Shown: positions 8,898 through 17,125 of the stretch, piece by piece | Layout: each line of letters starts with the position of its first letter | Position numbering within the stretch: the first letter of the stretch is position 1 | Origin: an uncultured Pelagibacteraceae bacterium | GTDB taxonomy: Bacteria > Pseudomonadota > Alphaproteobacteria > Pelagibacterales > Pelagibacteraceae | Reading direction: 5' to 3' | DNA length: 64,000 bases | NCBI GenBank assembly: GCA_902578935.1 | Contig: CACHEU010000001.1 | Coordinates: forward strand, 62,001-126,000 | Notes under the pieces: generated by a model | Databases searched by the model: none | Told to the model about the DNA's origin: nothing | What the model saw: the letters and a program-made list of their open reading frames with translations, nothing else | Position numbers and translations under genes: made by a program

Positions 8898-9888
8898 AGT
8901 TTGCGATCTTACACAGGCTAATTATTAAATTTTTAATTAGTGTATTATTATAATTATTTAGTCTAGTTTTCATTTTTATCTCAGTATCAATTAAGATTTT
9001 TTTAGCTGCTTCTAATTTTTTTAAATTCCATTTCCCCACTTGTTTCATGAAAATAGGCTTATCTTTCCAGAATAATTTTGGTTTCATGTTTTCCATTGCT
9101 GTTTCGATATTCTTATCAATTTTCCATTGTTGTTGCAGTTTTAATAATTTTTCAATTCGAAGATTCAGACTGCTAAGATAAAAATATGCATCTTCATTTT
9201 GCAAAACAATGTTTCCTAAATTTTGATTAAGTTTGTCTTTGTTGCCCTCGAGACAAGAATCTCTTAATTTATCAAAATCAAGGTTATAAGTGTTGTTAAT
9301 CAAGCTTTCTAGCTTATCTATTTTTATCCTTTTATCTAAAAATAAAACTTTTATCTTGTCTATTTCGTTGCTTAAAACTTTTCTATCAAATCCAGAGTTT
9401 TCAATAAGAAAATTAATAATTTCTTGATTAATACCGCTAAATCCCTCTAACTTTTTTCGCAAATATTCGACTAAGGTTCTATGATTATCTTGGTAGCACG
9501 GAATTATACTTGTATTTTTGTTTTTTTCAAAATGGGATCTTAAAGTAGATTTTCTTTCCAGGTTTTGTCCAAAAAGAAATATTTTTATATTGTTTTGAGG
9601 ATTTTCAGTTATATCAATAATTTTTTTTTTAATTTTATCTGAAATTTCATTGATAAATATAACTTTATTTTTGCTAAATAAAGAAACATTATAAATTTGT
9701 TCTTCTAATACTTTACCTTTAATAATTTCATCCTGATTAAAATTGATTTGTTCATAATCTTTATATTTTTCTTTTATTCTTTTTTTTATTTCATCCTTTA
9801 ATCCAATATTTTCACCATAAAATAGAGTTATAAAATATTTGTCTATGATTGATAAATTTTTTTCGACCAAAAAACTTTTGAGAATCAT
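8887..9888 (-). CDS. holA: DNA polymerase III subunit delta
   Basis: Clamp-loader delta subunit that opens the DnaN sliding clamp. The 333-residue sequence is divergent but has the HolA layout: an N-terminal domain with YFITLFYGENIGLKDE, a central AAA+-like fold without nucleotide motifs, and an all-helical C-terminus. lptE ends one base upstream of its start and leuS precedes that. The DUF3576-leuS-lptE-holA order is the normal alphaproteobacterial one and supports the call. Confidence 0.85.
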   Translation of the reverse strand: MILKSFLVEKNLSIIDKYFITLFYGENIGLKDEIKKRIKEKYKDYEQINFNQDEIIKGKVLEEQIYNVSLFSKNKVIFINEISDKIKKKIIDITENPQNNIKIFLFGQNLERKSTLRSHFEKNKNTSIIPCYQDNHRTLVEYLRKKLEGFSGINQEIINFLIENSGFDRKVLSNEIDKIKVLFLDKRIKIDKLESLINNTYNLDFDKLRDSCLEGNKDKLNQNLGNIVLQNEDAYFYLSSLNLRIEKLLKLQQQWKIDKNIETAMENMKPKLFWKDKPIFMKQVGKWNLKKLEAAKKILIDTEIKMKTRLNNYNNTLIKNLIISLCKIANSTS

Positions 9889-9889
9889 T

Positions 9890-10360
9890 TTATTTATATG
9901 CTAGATTTAAATCATTTGTTATTTGATTTGCAATAGATTTAAGCAAATCATCAGTAATTATTTTTTCACGACTTAGAGTATCTATATAAAACTTAGATGC
10001 TTTATAACTTCTTTTTTGTGAATAGCTTTTTCTAAGAATAGAACTACCATCCAGGGTAGAAAGTGCTTCCAAATTTATATTTACACCCAAGCTGTATTCG
10101 AGCACCTTTCCAGCACTGTCTTTATTTGATACTTCCCTACTTTTTTCTATGTTTATTTTACACAGTAATTGATTTTCAGAGTCTTTAAACTCAATAAATC
10201 TATTTGCTAGTATTTGACCTAGTTTTTTGTTTCCAGAAATATCAAAAGTATTAATATTAAATTTTTGATATTTTTCTGTCAGTAAGGGTTGATAACCGCA
10301 GTTTTGAATCAAAATCAAAAGTGATAAAGCAAGTAGAATTTTTAAAAATTTTGAAGGCAT
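9890..10360 (-). CDS. lptE: LPS-assembly lipoprotein LptE
   Basis: Outer-membrane lipoprotein that plugs the LptD channel for lipopolysaccharide export. The 156-residue protein has a hydrophobic signal segment ending in IQNCGYQPL. The CGYQPL motif right after the lipidated Cys is characteristic of LptE. Residues before the Cys (Gln-Asn) depart from the usual small-residue lipobox. It is sandwiched between leuS and holA with gaps of one base, so expression is clearly operonic. Confidence 0.82.
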   Translation of the reverse strand: MPSKFLKILLALSLLILIQNCGYQPLLTEKYQKFNINTFDISGNKKLGQILANRFIEFKDSENQLLCKINIEKSREVSNKDSAGKVLEYSLGVNINLEALSTLDGSSILRKSYSQKRSYKASKFYIDTLSREKIITDDLLKSIANQITNDLNLAYK

Positions 10361-10361
10361 T

Positions 10362-12896
10362 TTAGGTAGTGATAAAATTAATTATTTTATTTTTAACAAA
10401 AATATTTTTTACAATTTTTTTGTCTTTTAAATTTTTCTTAATATTCTCAATCTTTTTAGCTTCCATCAAGGCATCCTTTTCTGATAGATCTTTTTTCGTA
10501 ACAATTAAACCTCTTTTTTTCCCATTAACTTGAACTACTAATGTAACTTCTTGATCTTTTAATAATGATTTATTCCCTTTTGGCCATTGAATATCTTCAT
10601 AAAAATTTTTGCCTTCTAATTTAGACAAACATTCACATGACAAATGAGGCGCAAAAGGCATCACGATTTTAACAAATTTAATTTGTGATTCTAATAAACT
10701 CTTTTTACTTATTTTTTTTGTTAAACTGTCCTCTAAAAGATTTGTTATTTCATATATTTTTGCTATAGCTACGTTGAGATGAAAATTTTCAATTAAATCT
10801 GATATTTTAAAAAGATAATCATTAAATTTTGATAAGAATTTTTTTTCATCTTTTGAATCAGATTTTTCATCCTTTTTGTTCAGTATCTTATCATTTAGAC
10901 TCCATATTCTTTGTACAAATTTATGTGCCGCAGAAACACCCTCAGTTGACCACTGAACATCACGATCTGGCGGGCTGTCAGAAAGTATAAACCATCTTAC
11001 CGCATCGGCCCCATAAATTTTGATCATACTTTCTGGATCAACAATATTTTTTTTTGACTTTGACATAGCTTCGGATGGGCCAACTTTAACTTTTGAACTA
11101 TCAATTTTGGAGACAAATCCTTCTTTTGTTTTCTGAATTTGATCTGGGCTTAGCCATTTTCCATTCCGATCTTTATATGTCTCATGACAAACCATTCCCT
11201 GTGTAAAAAGGCCTTTAAAAGGCTCTTTTACTTTGACTTTGTTGTTACAAAGCTTAATTGCTCTCATAAAAAATCTTGAATATAGCAAGTGTAAAATTGC
11301 ATGCTCAACACCACCAATATATTGATCAACGGGCATCCAATAGCTAAATGATTTTTCATCAAATGGTTTGCTAGTAAGTTTTGGAGAACAAAATCTTATA
11401 AAATACCAAGAAGAATCTACAAATGTATCCAAAGTATCAGTTTCTCTAATTGCTGATTCACCGGTTTTTTTGTATTTAGTTTTTTTCCAAGTAGGATGGC
11501 TATCGAGAGGATTTCCCTTATGGTTTATATCAATATTATTAGGTAGTTTTACAGGGAGCTCGCTTTTGTCAACAGGAACGACTTTTCCATTCTTAAGGTA
11601 AATCATGGGAATTGGACATCCCCAATATCTTTGTCTAGAGACACCCCAATCTTTTAGTCTGAAAGTAATTCTTTTTTTTCCGATCTTTTTACTCTCAATT
11701 TTATTTACAATTTTTTCTTTTGCTTTTGGGACAGTTAAATTATTAAGAAAATCTGAATTTATGATTGTTCCATCACCAGTATATGCACCACTCATTGTTT
11801 CTCCATTAGGATTTTCTGATTTTACTACAGGAATTATTTCAAGTTTATACTTTTTTGCAAAATCAAAGTCTCTTTGATCATGTGCTGGACATCCAAAAAT
11901 TGCGCCAGTTCCATAGTCCATTAAAATAAAATTTGCTACATAAACAGGTATTTTTTTTTCTTTTAAGAACGGATGTTGAGCCATTAAATCGGTTTTAAAA
12001 CCAATTTTTTCAGCATTTGCAATAGCCTCTTCGGTTGTGCCAACTTGGGAGCATTTTTTTTTAAATTCTATGAAATCTTTTGAATTTTTAAAGCTCTGAC
12101 ACATAGGATGATCAACTGATATGGCTAAAAAAGTGGCGCCAAATATGGTATCCGGACGAGTTGTAAAAACTTTTATGAATTTGTCTTCATTAGCTATTTT
12201 AAAATTGATTTCACAACCCAGGGATTTTCCAATCCAATTTTTTTGCATTAATTTAACTTTTTCTGGCCAATCTTTTAACAATTCTAGATCTTTAAGTAAT
12301 TCGTCAGAGAATTTGGAAATATTAAAAAACCATTGATATAATTTTTTTCTTTCTACCAAAGCATTTGAGCGCCAACCTCTTCCGTCAATAACTTGTTCGT
12401 TTGCCAAAACTGTTTTTTCAACTGGATCCCAATTTACATAAGTTTCTTTTCTAATGACCAATCCTTTTTTAAAAAAATCAATAAATAGCTCTTGTTGGTG
12501 TTTATAATACTCTTCATCACAGGTAGAAATTTCTAAATCCCAATCAATAGATAAACCCAACAATTGCAGTTGATGTTTCATCGTAGAAATATTTTTTTTT
12601 GTCCACTCTTTTGGGTTTAAATTGTTTTCTCTAGCAGCGTTTTCTGCAGGAAGACCAAAAGAATCCCAACCCATTGGATGCAAGACATTAAAACCTTTCA
12701 TCATTTTATATCTGGCTATTACATCTCCTATGGCATAATTCCTGACATGGCCCATATGAATTTTTCCCGAAGGGTAAGGAAACATTTCAAGACAATAAAA
12801 TTTTTTTTTCTTGTTGGTATTTTTAAAATGATTTTTTCTTTTAGACCAAAAAATTTGCCATTTTTTGTCAATTTCTTCTACATTTATTTTGTTCAT
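10362..12896 (-). CDS. leuS: Leucyl-tRNA synthetase
   Basis: Charges tRNA-Leu. This is a full-length class I enzyme of 844 residues: HIGH-type motif [10 protein letters not shown] near residue 45, CP1 editing domain with [12 protein letters not shown], and KMSKS-type motif AMSKSKKN near 610. The C-terminal anticodon-binding and tail domains are present. It is second in the minus-strand operon DUF3576-leuS-lptE-holA. Confidence 0.97.
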   Translation of the reverse strand: MNKINVEEIDKKWQIFWSKRKNHFKNTNKKKKFYCLEMFPYPSGKIHMGHVRNYAIGDVIARYKMMKGFNVLHPMGWDSFGLPAENAARENNLNPKEWTKKNISTMKHQLQLLGLSIDWDLEISTCDEEYYKHQQELFIDFFKKGLVIRKETYVNWDPVEKTVLANEQVIDGRGWRSNALVERKKLYQWFFNISKFSDELLKDLELLKDWPEKVKLMQKNWIGKSLGCEINFKIANEDKFIKVFTTRPDTIFGATFLAISVDHPMCQSFKNSKDFIEFKKKCSQVGTTEEAIANAEKIGFKTDLMAQHPFLKEKKIPVYVANFILMDYGTGAIFGCPAHDQRDFDFAKKYKLEIIPVVKSENPNGETMSGAYTGDGTIINSDFLNNLTVPKAKEKIVNKIESKKIGKKRITFRLKDWGVSRQRYWGCPIPMIYLKNGKVVPVDKSELPVKLPNNIDINHKGNPLDSHPTWKKTKYKKTGESAIRETDTLDTFVDSSWYFIRFCSPKLTSKPFDEKSFSYWMPVDQYIGGVEHAILHLLYSRFFMRAIKLCNNKVKVKEPFKGLFTQGMVCHETYKDRNGKWLSPDQIQKTKEGFVSKIDSSKVKVGPSEAMSKSKKNIVDPESMIKIYGADAVRWFILSDSPPDRDVQWSTEGVSAAHKFVQRIWSLNDKILNKKDEKSDSKDEKKFLSKFNDYLFKISDLIENFHLNVAIAKIYEITNLLEDSLTKKISKKSLLESQIKFVKIVMPFAPHLSCECLSKLEGKNFYEDIQWPKGNKSLLKDQEVTLVVQVNGKKRGLIVTKKDLSEKDALMEAKKIENIKKNLKDKKIVKNIFVKNKIINFITT

Positions 12897-12909
12897 GAAG
12901 TGCTAGAAT

Positions 12910-13461
12910 TTAATTTTTTTTCTTATTTTTTGTATCTTTGCTAGTTGCATCCAATAGGGCTGCTTTTCTAATAATGTCTGATCTAATGGTATCTTCAAGT
13001 TTAGCTGAGGTAATTTTTTTTATAATACAGTTCGATTGAGCTTTGCATGTTTTTCTATGGATTATTATTTTTAGACTATCAGCCCTTATTTCGTTAGATA
13101 GAAATCTAATAGTAAACTTTAATGAGTCATTAGCGGTGTTAGAATCCGTGTACCAGTCAGTAACAATCATACCACCAGAATAATCAACAGTAACAAGAGG
13201 CATGAAGTCAATAACATCAAAGGTTGCTCTCCACAGGGGGTTAGAAGTGCTAAATTCATAGCTTGTTTTTTTTCCTCCTCCCATCACATTTTTTTTAAAA
13301 GAAAATCCTTTTCCTTCTTCAAGATTTTTTCTGGCTCTCACTTCACCTTCCATTTCCATAGTTCTGGCATCTCCAGGTTTAGGAAGTTTGCAAGACGATA
13401 GAATGAATAAAGCTGAAAACAGGTAAAGTATTCCAATTAATGATTTTGGTAAATTTTGCAT
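12910..13461 (-). CDS. DUF3576 family lipoprotein
   Basis: Predicted outer-membrane or periplasmic lipoprotein of 183 residues. A signal peptide ends in a good lipobox (LSSC, about residues 21-24). The rest resembles the alphaproteobacterial DUF3576 family (NPLWRATFDVIDFMPLVTVDYSGGMIVTDWY), whose genes usually sit directly upstream of leuS as here. Its function is not established; the linkage to lptE suggests envelope work. The C-terminal tail is Lys-rich and probably disordered. Confidence 0.8.
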   Translation of the reverse strand: MQNLPKSLIGILYLFSALFILSSCKLPKPGDARTMEMEGEVRARKNLEEGKGFSFKKNVMGGGKKTSYEFSTSNPLWRATFDVIDFMPLVTVDYSGGMIVTDWYTDSNTANDSLKFTIRFLSNEIRADSLKIIIHRKTCKAQSNCIIKKITSAKLEDTIRSDIIRKAALLDATSKDTKNKKKN

Positions 13462-13647
13462 AGTGGTAGTCTTTTACAATCTATAGGCTCCAAACAAAAT
13501 AAACATTAAAAAAACCCTAATATTCATGTGATATTTTTACAACACTTAAGAAAAAATATCGAAGAAATTCAGTAATTCAATGAAAAATAGCTCAATTTTA
13601 GCTAATTTTCTCTCAGTTTATTTAAATAAACAAATATGGAGATAAAC
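13462..13647 (+). promoter_or_regulatory. Divergent promoter region of the porin
   Basis: This 186-base AT-rich gap separates the DUF3576 operon (leftward) from the porin (rightward) and must hold promoters for both. I could not assign a convincing -35/-10 pair. A good Shine-Dalgarno GGAG at 13638-13641 sits six bases before the ATG at 13648. No tRNA or small gene is visible. Confidence 0.5.
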
Positions 13648-14655
13648 ATGAAAAACGTAAAAAAAGTAGGTTTATCAGCTCTAGCTGGAGCGTTAGCATT
13701 TACTTCTGCGCATGCAGGTGATGTTAGCATTACAGGTAGCATGATTGCCTCTTTAACAAAAAAAGGTGGTTACAGTACAACTGGTAACCCTCTTGGTATG
13801 AACAAGGAATTAACTGTTTCTGCTTCTGGTGAATTAGATAACGGTGTTTCTGTTGCATACAAACAAACTATAACTAACGCGATGGGCTACAACGACAGTG
13901 AACTTGCCTTCACTGGAGTTCCTATGATGGGAGATGCAACTCTTGCATTGACTTCTGCGGGTGCCCCAATAAGTGCTATCGATGATGTAACACCGATTGC
14001 TTTTGAAGAAGCAAGTGCTGCAGTTGGTTCACTTAAAGACGTTAATGGTGCAGATGGTAACTACGGTATTAGATACACGTTAGCTGATGCAATGGGTTCT
14101 GGAATGACAGTTGATGCATTCTATACTCCAAATGCAGATGGTGACGCTCAAGCTGAAAAAGGAACTGGTGGAGTTAATGGTTCTGCTGAATCTGCTTATG
14201 AGGTAGTTGTTAAAGGTTCAGTTCCAGGTGTTGACGGTTTAGACTTTGGTGCTGGTTACGCTCATATCGATCATCATAACGATACTGACGCATCAGACAG
14301 CCAAGATGTTGATGAAGGTACATTCTACATCAACTACGCTTTCGGCGGTCTTAAAGTTGGTGCTCAAAGAGGTGTAACAAATACGGCAGGTACTGGCGAA
14401 ATTTCCTATGACAACGAATACCTAGGAGTTTCTTACGCTGTAAGCGACAACCTTTCTATTTCGTACAACACTATTGACTCTACAAAATCTACTGGTAATG
14501 CCGGTCAAGTAGAGCAAGACTTTGACTCAATCTCATTATCTTACACTTCTGGTGGAATGACTATTGGTGTACTAGATGCTGATTGCGGTAACTGTTCGTA
14601 TACTGCTAACAGAGATCAATCTGCTAGAGCTATACAAATGACAGTTGCGTTCTAA
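13648..14655 (+). CDS. Gram-negative general porin
   Basis: Outer-membrane beta-barrel channel of 335 residues. The Sec signal peptide runs from MKNVKKVGLSALAG to the cleavage site AHA/GDV. Alternating beta strands rich in Gly, Ala and Thr follow, with a C-terminal Phe (QMTVAF) as needed for BAM-dependent insertion. An ATG at 13636 is in frame, but the GGAG at 13638-13641 points to the start at 13648. Codon use is shifted to GGT/GCT/AAC, consistent with high expression. A strong terminator follows. The barrel resembles the porins abundant in SAR11; substrate specificity cannot be read from sequence. Confidence 0.88.
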   Translation: MKNVKKVGLSALAGALAFTSAHAGDVSITGSMIASLTKKGGYSTTGNPLGMNKELTVSASGELDNGVSVAYKQTITNAMGYNDSELAFTGVPMMGDATLALTSAGAPISAIDDVTPIAFEEASAAVGSLKDVNGADGNYGIRYTLADAMGSGMTVDAFYTPNADGDAQAEKGTGGVNGSAESAYEVVVKGSVPGVDGLDFGAGYAHIDHHNDTDASDSQDVDEGTFYINYAFGGLKVGAQRGVTNTAGTGEISYDNEYLGVSYAVSDNLSISYNTIDSTKSTGNAGQVEQDFDSISLSYTSGGMTIGVLDADCGNCSYTANRDQSARAIQMTVAF

Positions 14656-14664
14656 AGTTTAATA

Positions 14665-15237
14665 TTATTTAAAAAAAGCCGGTACGTATGTGCCGGCTTT
14701 TTTTTTGTCTGAGACAATAGCTATCCCAGAAATATTTAAATCTTTTATATGGGAAAAATTTTTTTGTTTAATGCCACCTAAAGCTATAAAGTTAGTAGGG
14801 AATCCTCGAGAAAGTAAATTAAATTTTATTTTACCAAAAAAACCCTTTTTGTACTTATATTTTGTTTTAAACACTCTCGATAAAACAATTTGATTACATC
14901 CTTGATTTATTTTTTCATTAATTTCTAAAGGATTATGTGCACTTCCTATTATGTCTATTTTACGATTAATGTACTTTAAATGCCAAAATTGTTTTTTATT
15001 ATATGAAGATATATAAAACTTATTAGTATTTAAAAGGAATAAAATTTTTACACTATTTGCAATATACAGGTCAATTTTTCTTTGTGTGCATCTATTTTTA
15101 AATTTTTTTAAATCTTTTAACTTTAGTTTTTCTGGATTTCTTAAGACCAAAATAGCACCTGTTTTTTTTACATAATCTAGGTTAATCTCATCTAGTTTAT
15201 TGATCAAAAAATACAGATAATTTTTCTTTTTTGTCAT
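14665..15237 (-). CDS. ThiE/TenI-like thiamine phosphate synthase family protein
   Basis: A TIM-barrel protein of 190 residues resembling thiamine phosphate synthase or its TenI relative. It has an IIGSAHN segment, QIVLSRVF, and the phosphate-binding ALGGI near the C-terminus. It is very Lys/Asn-rich and lacks clear ThiE substrate motifs, so catalysis is uncertain. I start at MTKKKNYLYF; upstream in-frame codons would only overlap yggS in antisense. Its start codon overlaps that of divergent yggS by two bases (CATG). Its C-terminus is encoded by the porin terminator. Confidence 0.68.
   Translation of the reverse strand: MTKKKNYLYFLINKLDEINLDYVKKTGAILVLRNPEKLKLKDLKKFKNRCTQRKIDLYIANSVKILFLLNTNKFYISSYNKKQFWHLKYINRKIDIIGSAHNPLEINEKINQGCNQIVLSRVFKTKYKYKKGFFGKIKFNLLSRGFPTNFIALGGIKQKNFSHIKDLNISGIAIVSDKKKAGTYVPAFFK
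14671..14706 (+). terminator. Rho-independent terminator of the porin
   Basis: A GC-rich stem GCCGGTAC / GTGCCGGC (one G-T wobble) with a short loop is flanked by a run of A and a run of nine T. It is the strongest terminator in the window. It lies completely within the convergent TenI/ThiE-like gene, whose last residues (GTYVPAFF) it encodes. Confidence 0.92.
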
Positions 15238-15904
15238 GACTGATGAAAGTATAAATAAATTAACTTTAATACAAGACAATATAAAAAAGTTAGGAACCAA
15301 TAATTTAAATAAACCAGAAATTATTTGTGTCTCCAAAACTTTTTCTATAGATCGTTTGAAACCGCTCATAAACCATGGACATTTCCATTTCGGCGAAAAC
15401 AAAGTGCAAGAAGCAGAAGAAAAATGGAGCAAGATAAAAAAAGAAAATTTAAATTTAAAGCTTCATATGGTGGGTAGGTTACAGTCTAATAAAGCAAAAA
15501 AAGCAGTGCAACTATTTGATTTTATTCATTCTTTAGATAATACGAAATTGGCTGATACATTGAGCAAGAGAGAATTAGAGCTTAACAAAAAACTATCCTA
15601 TTTTATTCAAATTAATATTGGAAATGAATCTCAAAAATCTGGAATTTCATCAGAGAGTGCAAAAGATTTTTTAAAATATTGTACTAAAGAAATTAATCTA
15701 AATGTAATTGGTTTAATGGTTATTCCTCCCAACGATAATAATCCAAGCAGATACTTTGAAAAAATTTCAAAACTGAACTCTAATCTTGGATTAGAACATT
15801 TAAGCATGGGAATGTCCTCAGACTATGAAGCAGCTGTCAAATTTAACTCTACTTTTTTAAGAATTGGTTCTGGAATATTGGGAGAAAGAAATACTAATAA
15901 ATAA
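15236..15904 (+). CDS. yggS: YggS family pyridoxal phosphate homeostasis protein
   Basis: PLP-binding protein of the alanine-racemase-like TIM-barrel fold, involved in vitamin B6 homeostasis. It is 222 residues long. The PLP Lys lies in IICVSKTF, followed by HFGENKVQEAEEKW and HMVGRLQSNKAKKAV. The C-terminal segment GLEHLSMGMSSDYEAAV and GSGILGER bind phosphate. All are standard hallmarks. The start overlaps the divergent ThiE-like gene by two bases. The end overlaps the L,D-transpeptidase gene by 11. Confidence 0.95.
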   Translation: MTDESINKLTLIQDNIKKLGTNNLNKPEIICVSKTFSIDRLKPLINHGHFHFGENKVQEAEEKWSKIKKENLNLKLHMVGRLQSNKAKKAVQLFDFIHSLDNTKLADTLSKRELELNKKLSYFIQINIGNESQKSGISSESAKDFLKYCTKEINLNVIGLMVIPPNDNNPSRYFEKISKLNSNLGLEHLSMGMSSDYEAAVKFNSTFLRIGSGILGERNTNK

Positions 15905-16385
15905 ATAGTTTAGTTTTTTTTGTAATAAGTGGTAAAATTTTAATAAAATCCTTTTTTTTAATTGCAATACATCCTTTCGTGGGGCTAAATCTTTTATCTA
16001 TAAGATGAAGAAATATAGCACTTCCTCTGTTTTTTATTACGGGTTTTCTGTTAAAATTTATCACTAAAATTAAATCATAATTTCTTTTTTTTAGAAATAA
16101 TTTTTCAGCACTTTTTTTAAATGGAAATTTAACTAAACGATTATAACTAGAAGATCCAGAATCATCACACCATCCCATATTCTTAGAAATTTTGATTTTT
16201 TTCAGTTTTGAATAAATTTTTTTTATTCTGTCTTTCCTAAATAACAAAAACTCAAATTTAAACCTTCCTTTGGGAGTTTTTAAATCACCTTCTTTTTTTT
16301 TGGACGTTAATCCTCTTTTACCTATTGAGCATTTTATCTTATAGTTATAAAAGTAAAGAAATTTGTTTTTTAAACTTATATGCAT
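15894..16385 (-). CDS. L,D-transpeptidase (YkuD) family protein
   Basis: Predicted catalytic domain of the YkuD/COG3786 type, which cross-links peptidoglycan or anchors proteins. In this 163-residue protein, GSAIFLHLI contains the conserved His and SPTKGCIAI the catalytic Cys. No signal peptide or membrane segment is visible at the N-terminus, which begins MHISLKNKFLYFYNYK. Export therefore needs explaining. The start codon shares the palindrome ATGCAT with the divergent regulator gene. The 3' end overlaps yggS. Confidence 0.8.
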   Translation of the reverse strand: MHISLKNKFLYFYNYKIKCSIGKRGLTSKKKEGDLKTPKGRFKFEFLLFRKDRIKKIYSKLKKIKISKNMGWCDDSGSSSYNRLVKFPFKKSAEKLFLKKRNYDLILVINFNRKPVIKNRGSAIFLHLIDKRFSPTKGCIAIKKKDFIKILPLITKKTKLFIY

Positions 16386-17012
16386 AATAATTCTTACAAT
16401 GTTAAAGTTGGATGTATTTCCAGTAAAAATTTTATCAAGTCTCTAGAGGAAGTAAAATCTTTTTTTGGATTTAAACTAGTTCCAGTAGAAAAAAACTTTG
16501 AAAGTTCAATTAATAATAGTTGTAATGCTGTAATTATTGAAACAAAAGTAGAAAATAAAAACTTATCTAATAAGATAAAAGTTCCTAAAATTTTTATTCA
16601 GGAAAAGCATCAAAAAAGAGTATCAAAAAGCCCTTTTGAATTAATTTTTAAACTACCAATAAATATTATTCAATTTAATCAATCGGTTATTGATTTGTGT
16701 AAAAAACATGAGTTTGATAAAAATTCTTTAATAAAGATAGGAGATTATGTCTTAGATAAAAATGAGAGAATTTTAAAAAAAGGAAACAAGATTCTGAAAA
16801 TTACAGAAAAAGAAACGCATTTCATTGATATGTTAAATTTTTATCAAAAATCTTTGAGCAAAGATCACATTCTTAAAAAGATTTGGGCATACTCATCTGA
16901 CACCGATACACACACTATTGAAACTCACATTTATAGACTTAGACAAAAAATCCAAGATAGTTTTGGCGATACTAATTTTATCAAAAATACTAAAGACGGA
17001 TATTCTCTTTGA
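16380..17012 (+). CDS. OmpR-type winged-helix regulator with degenerate receiver
   Basis: DNA-binding regulator of 210 residues. The C-terminal half (about 120-210) is a clear OmpR/PhoB winged helix: an N-terminal beta part with YVLDKNERILKKGNKILKI, the recognition region THTIETHIYRLRQKI, and a terminal NTKDGYSL hairpin. The N-terminal half has receiver-like alternation but lacks the acidic pocket. It carries Glu54 (AVIIET) where the phosphorylated Asp normally lies. It probably works without phosphorylation. Its ATG overlaps the divergent L,D-transpeptidase start, and its TGA overlaps the TTG of the ArfA-like gene. Confidence 0.78.
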   Translation: MHNNSYNVKVGCISSKNFIKSLEEVKSFFGFKLVPVEKNFESSINNSCNAVIIETKVENKNLSNKIKVPKIFIQEKHQKRVSKSPFELIFKLPINIIQFNQSVIDLCKKHEFDKNSLIKIGDYVLDKNERILKKGNKILKITEKETHFIDMLNFYQKSLSKDHILKKIWAYSSDTDTHTIETHIYRLRQKIQDSFGDTNFIKNTKDGYSL

Positions 17013-17125
17013 AAAAAAGAAATGTAATTGCCAAAGATTTATTTTCAAAAAAATATCGGAAAAGAATTATTAGACCAAAAAAAGGTAAAGGAAGTTTTAG
17101 TAGAAAGAAATTTAAGAAAGTCTAG
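17009..17125 (+). CDS. arfA: ArfA-like alternative ribosome-rescue factor (small protein)
   Basis: A 38-residue basic protein read from TTG, coupled to the upstream regulator by a TTGA overlap. The core KDLFSKKYRKRI, then PKKGKGSFSRKKF, closely parallels the ArfA signature (HDPLFRQRVEKNKKGKGSYxRK) that recruits RF2 to ribosomes stalled on mRNA lacking a stop codon. It ends soon after the KGKGS motif, without the hydrophobic tail found in the full-length E. coli reading frame. The last 14 bases overlap the convergent pfkB-type gene. There is no ATG in frame. The assignment rests on the motif alone. Confidence 0.62.
   Translation: MKKRNVIAKDLFSKKYRKRIIRPKKGKGSFSRKKFKKV

Noticed and set aside
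11368-11877. Plus-strand open frames of 77-90 codons opposite leuS
   Set aside because: They are antisense shadows of a conserved synthetase gene, with no plausible motif.
13462-13635. Small RNA or tRNA gene between the DUF3576 gene and the porin
   Set aside because: No cloverleaf, no CCA-like end and no terminator within the gap; it is better explained as divergent promoter DNA.
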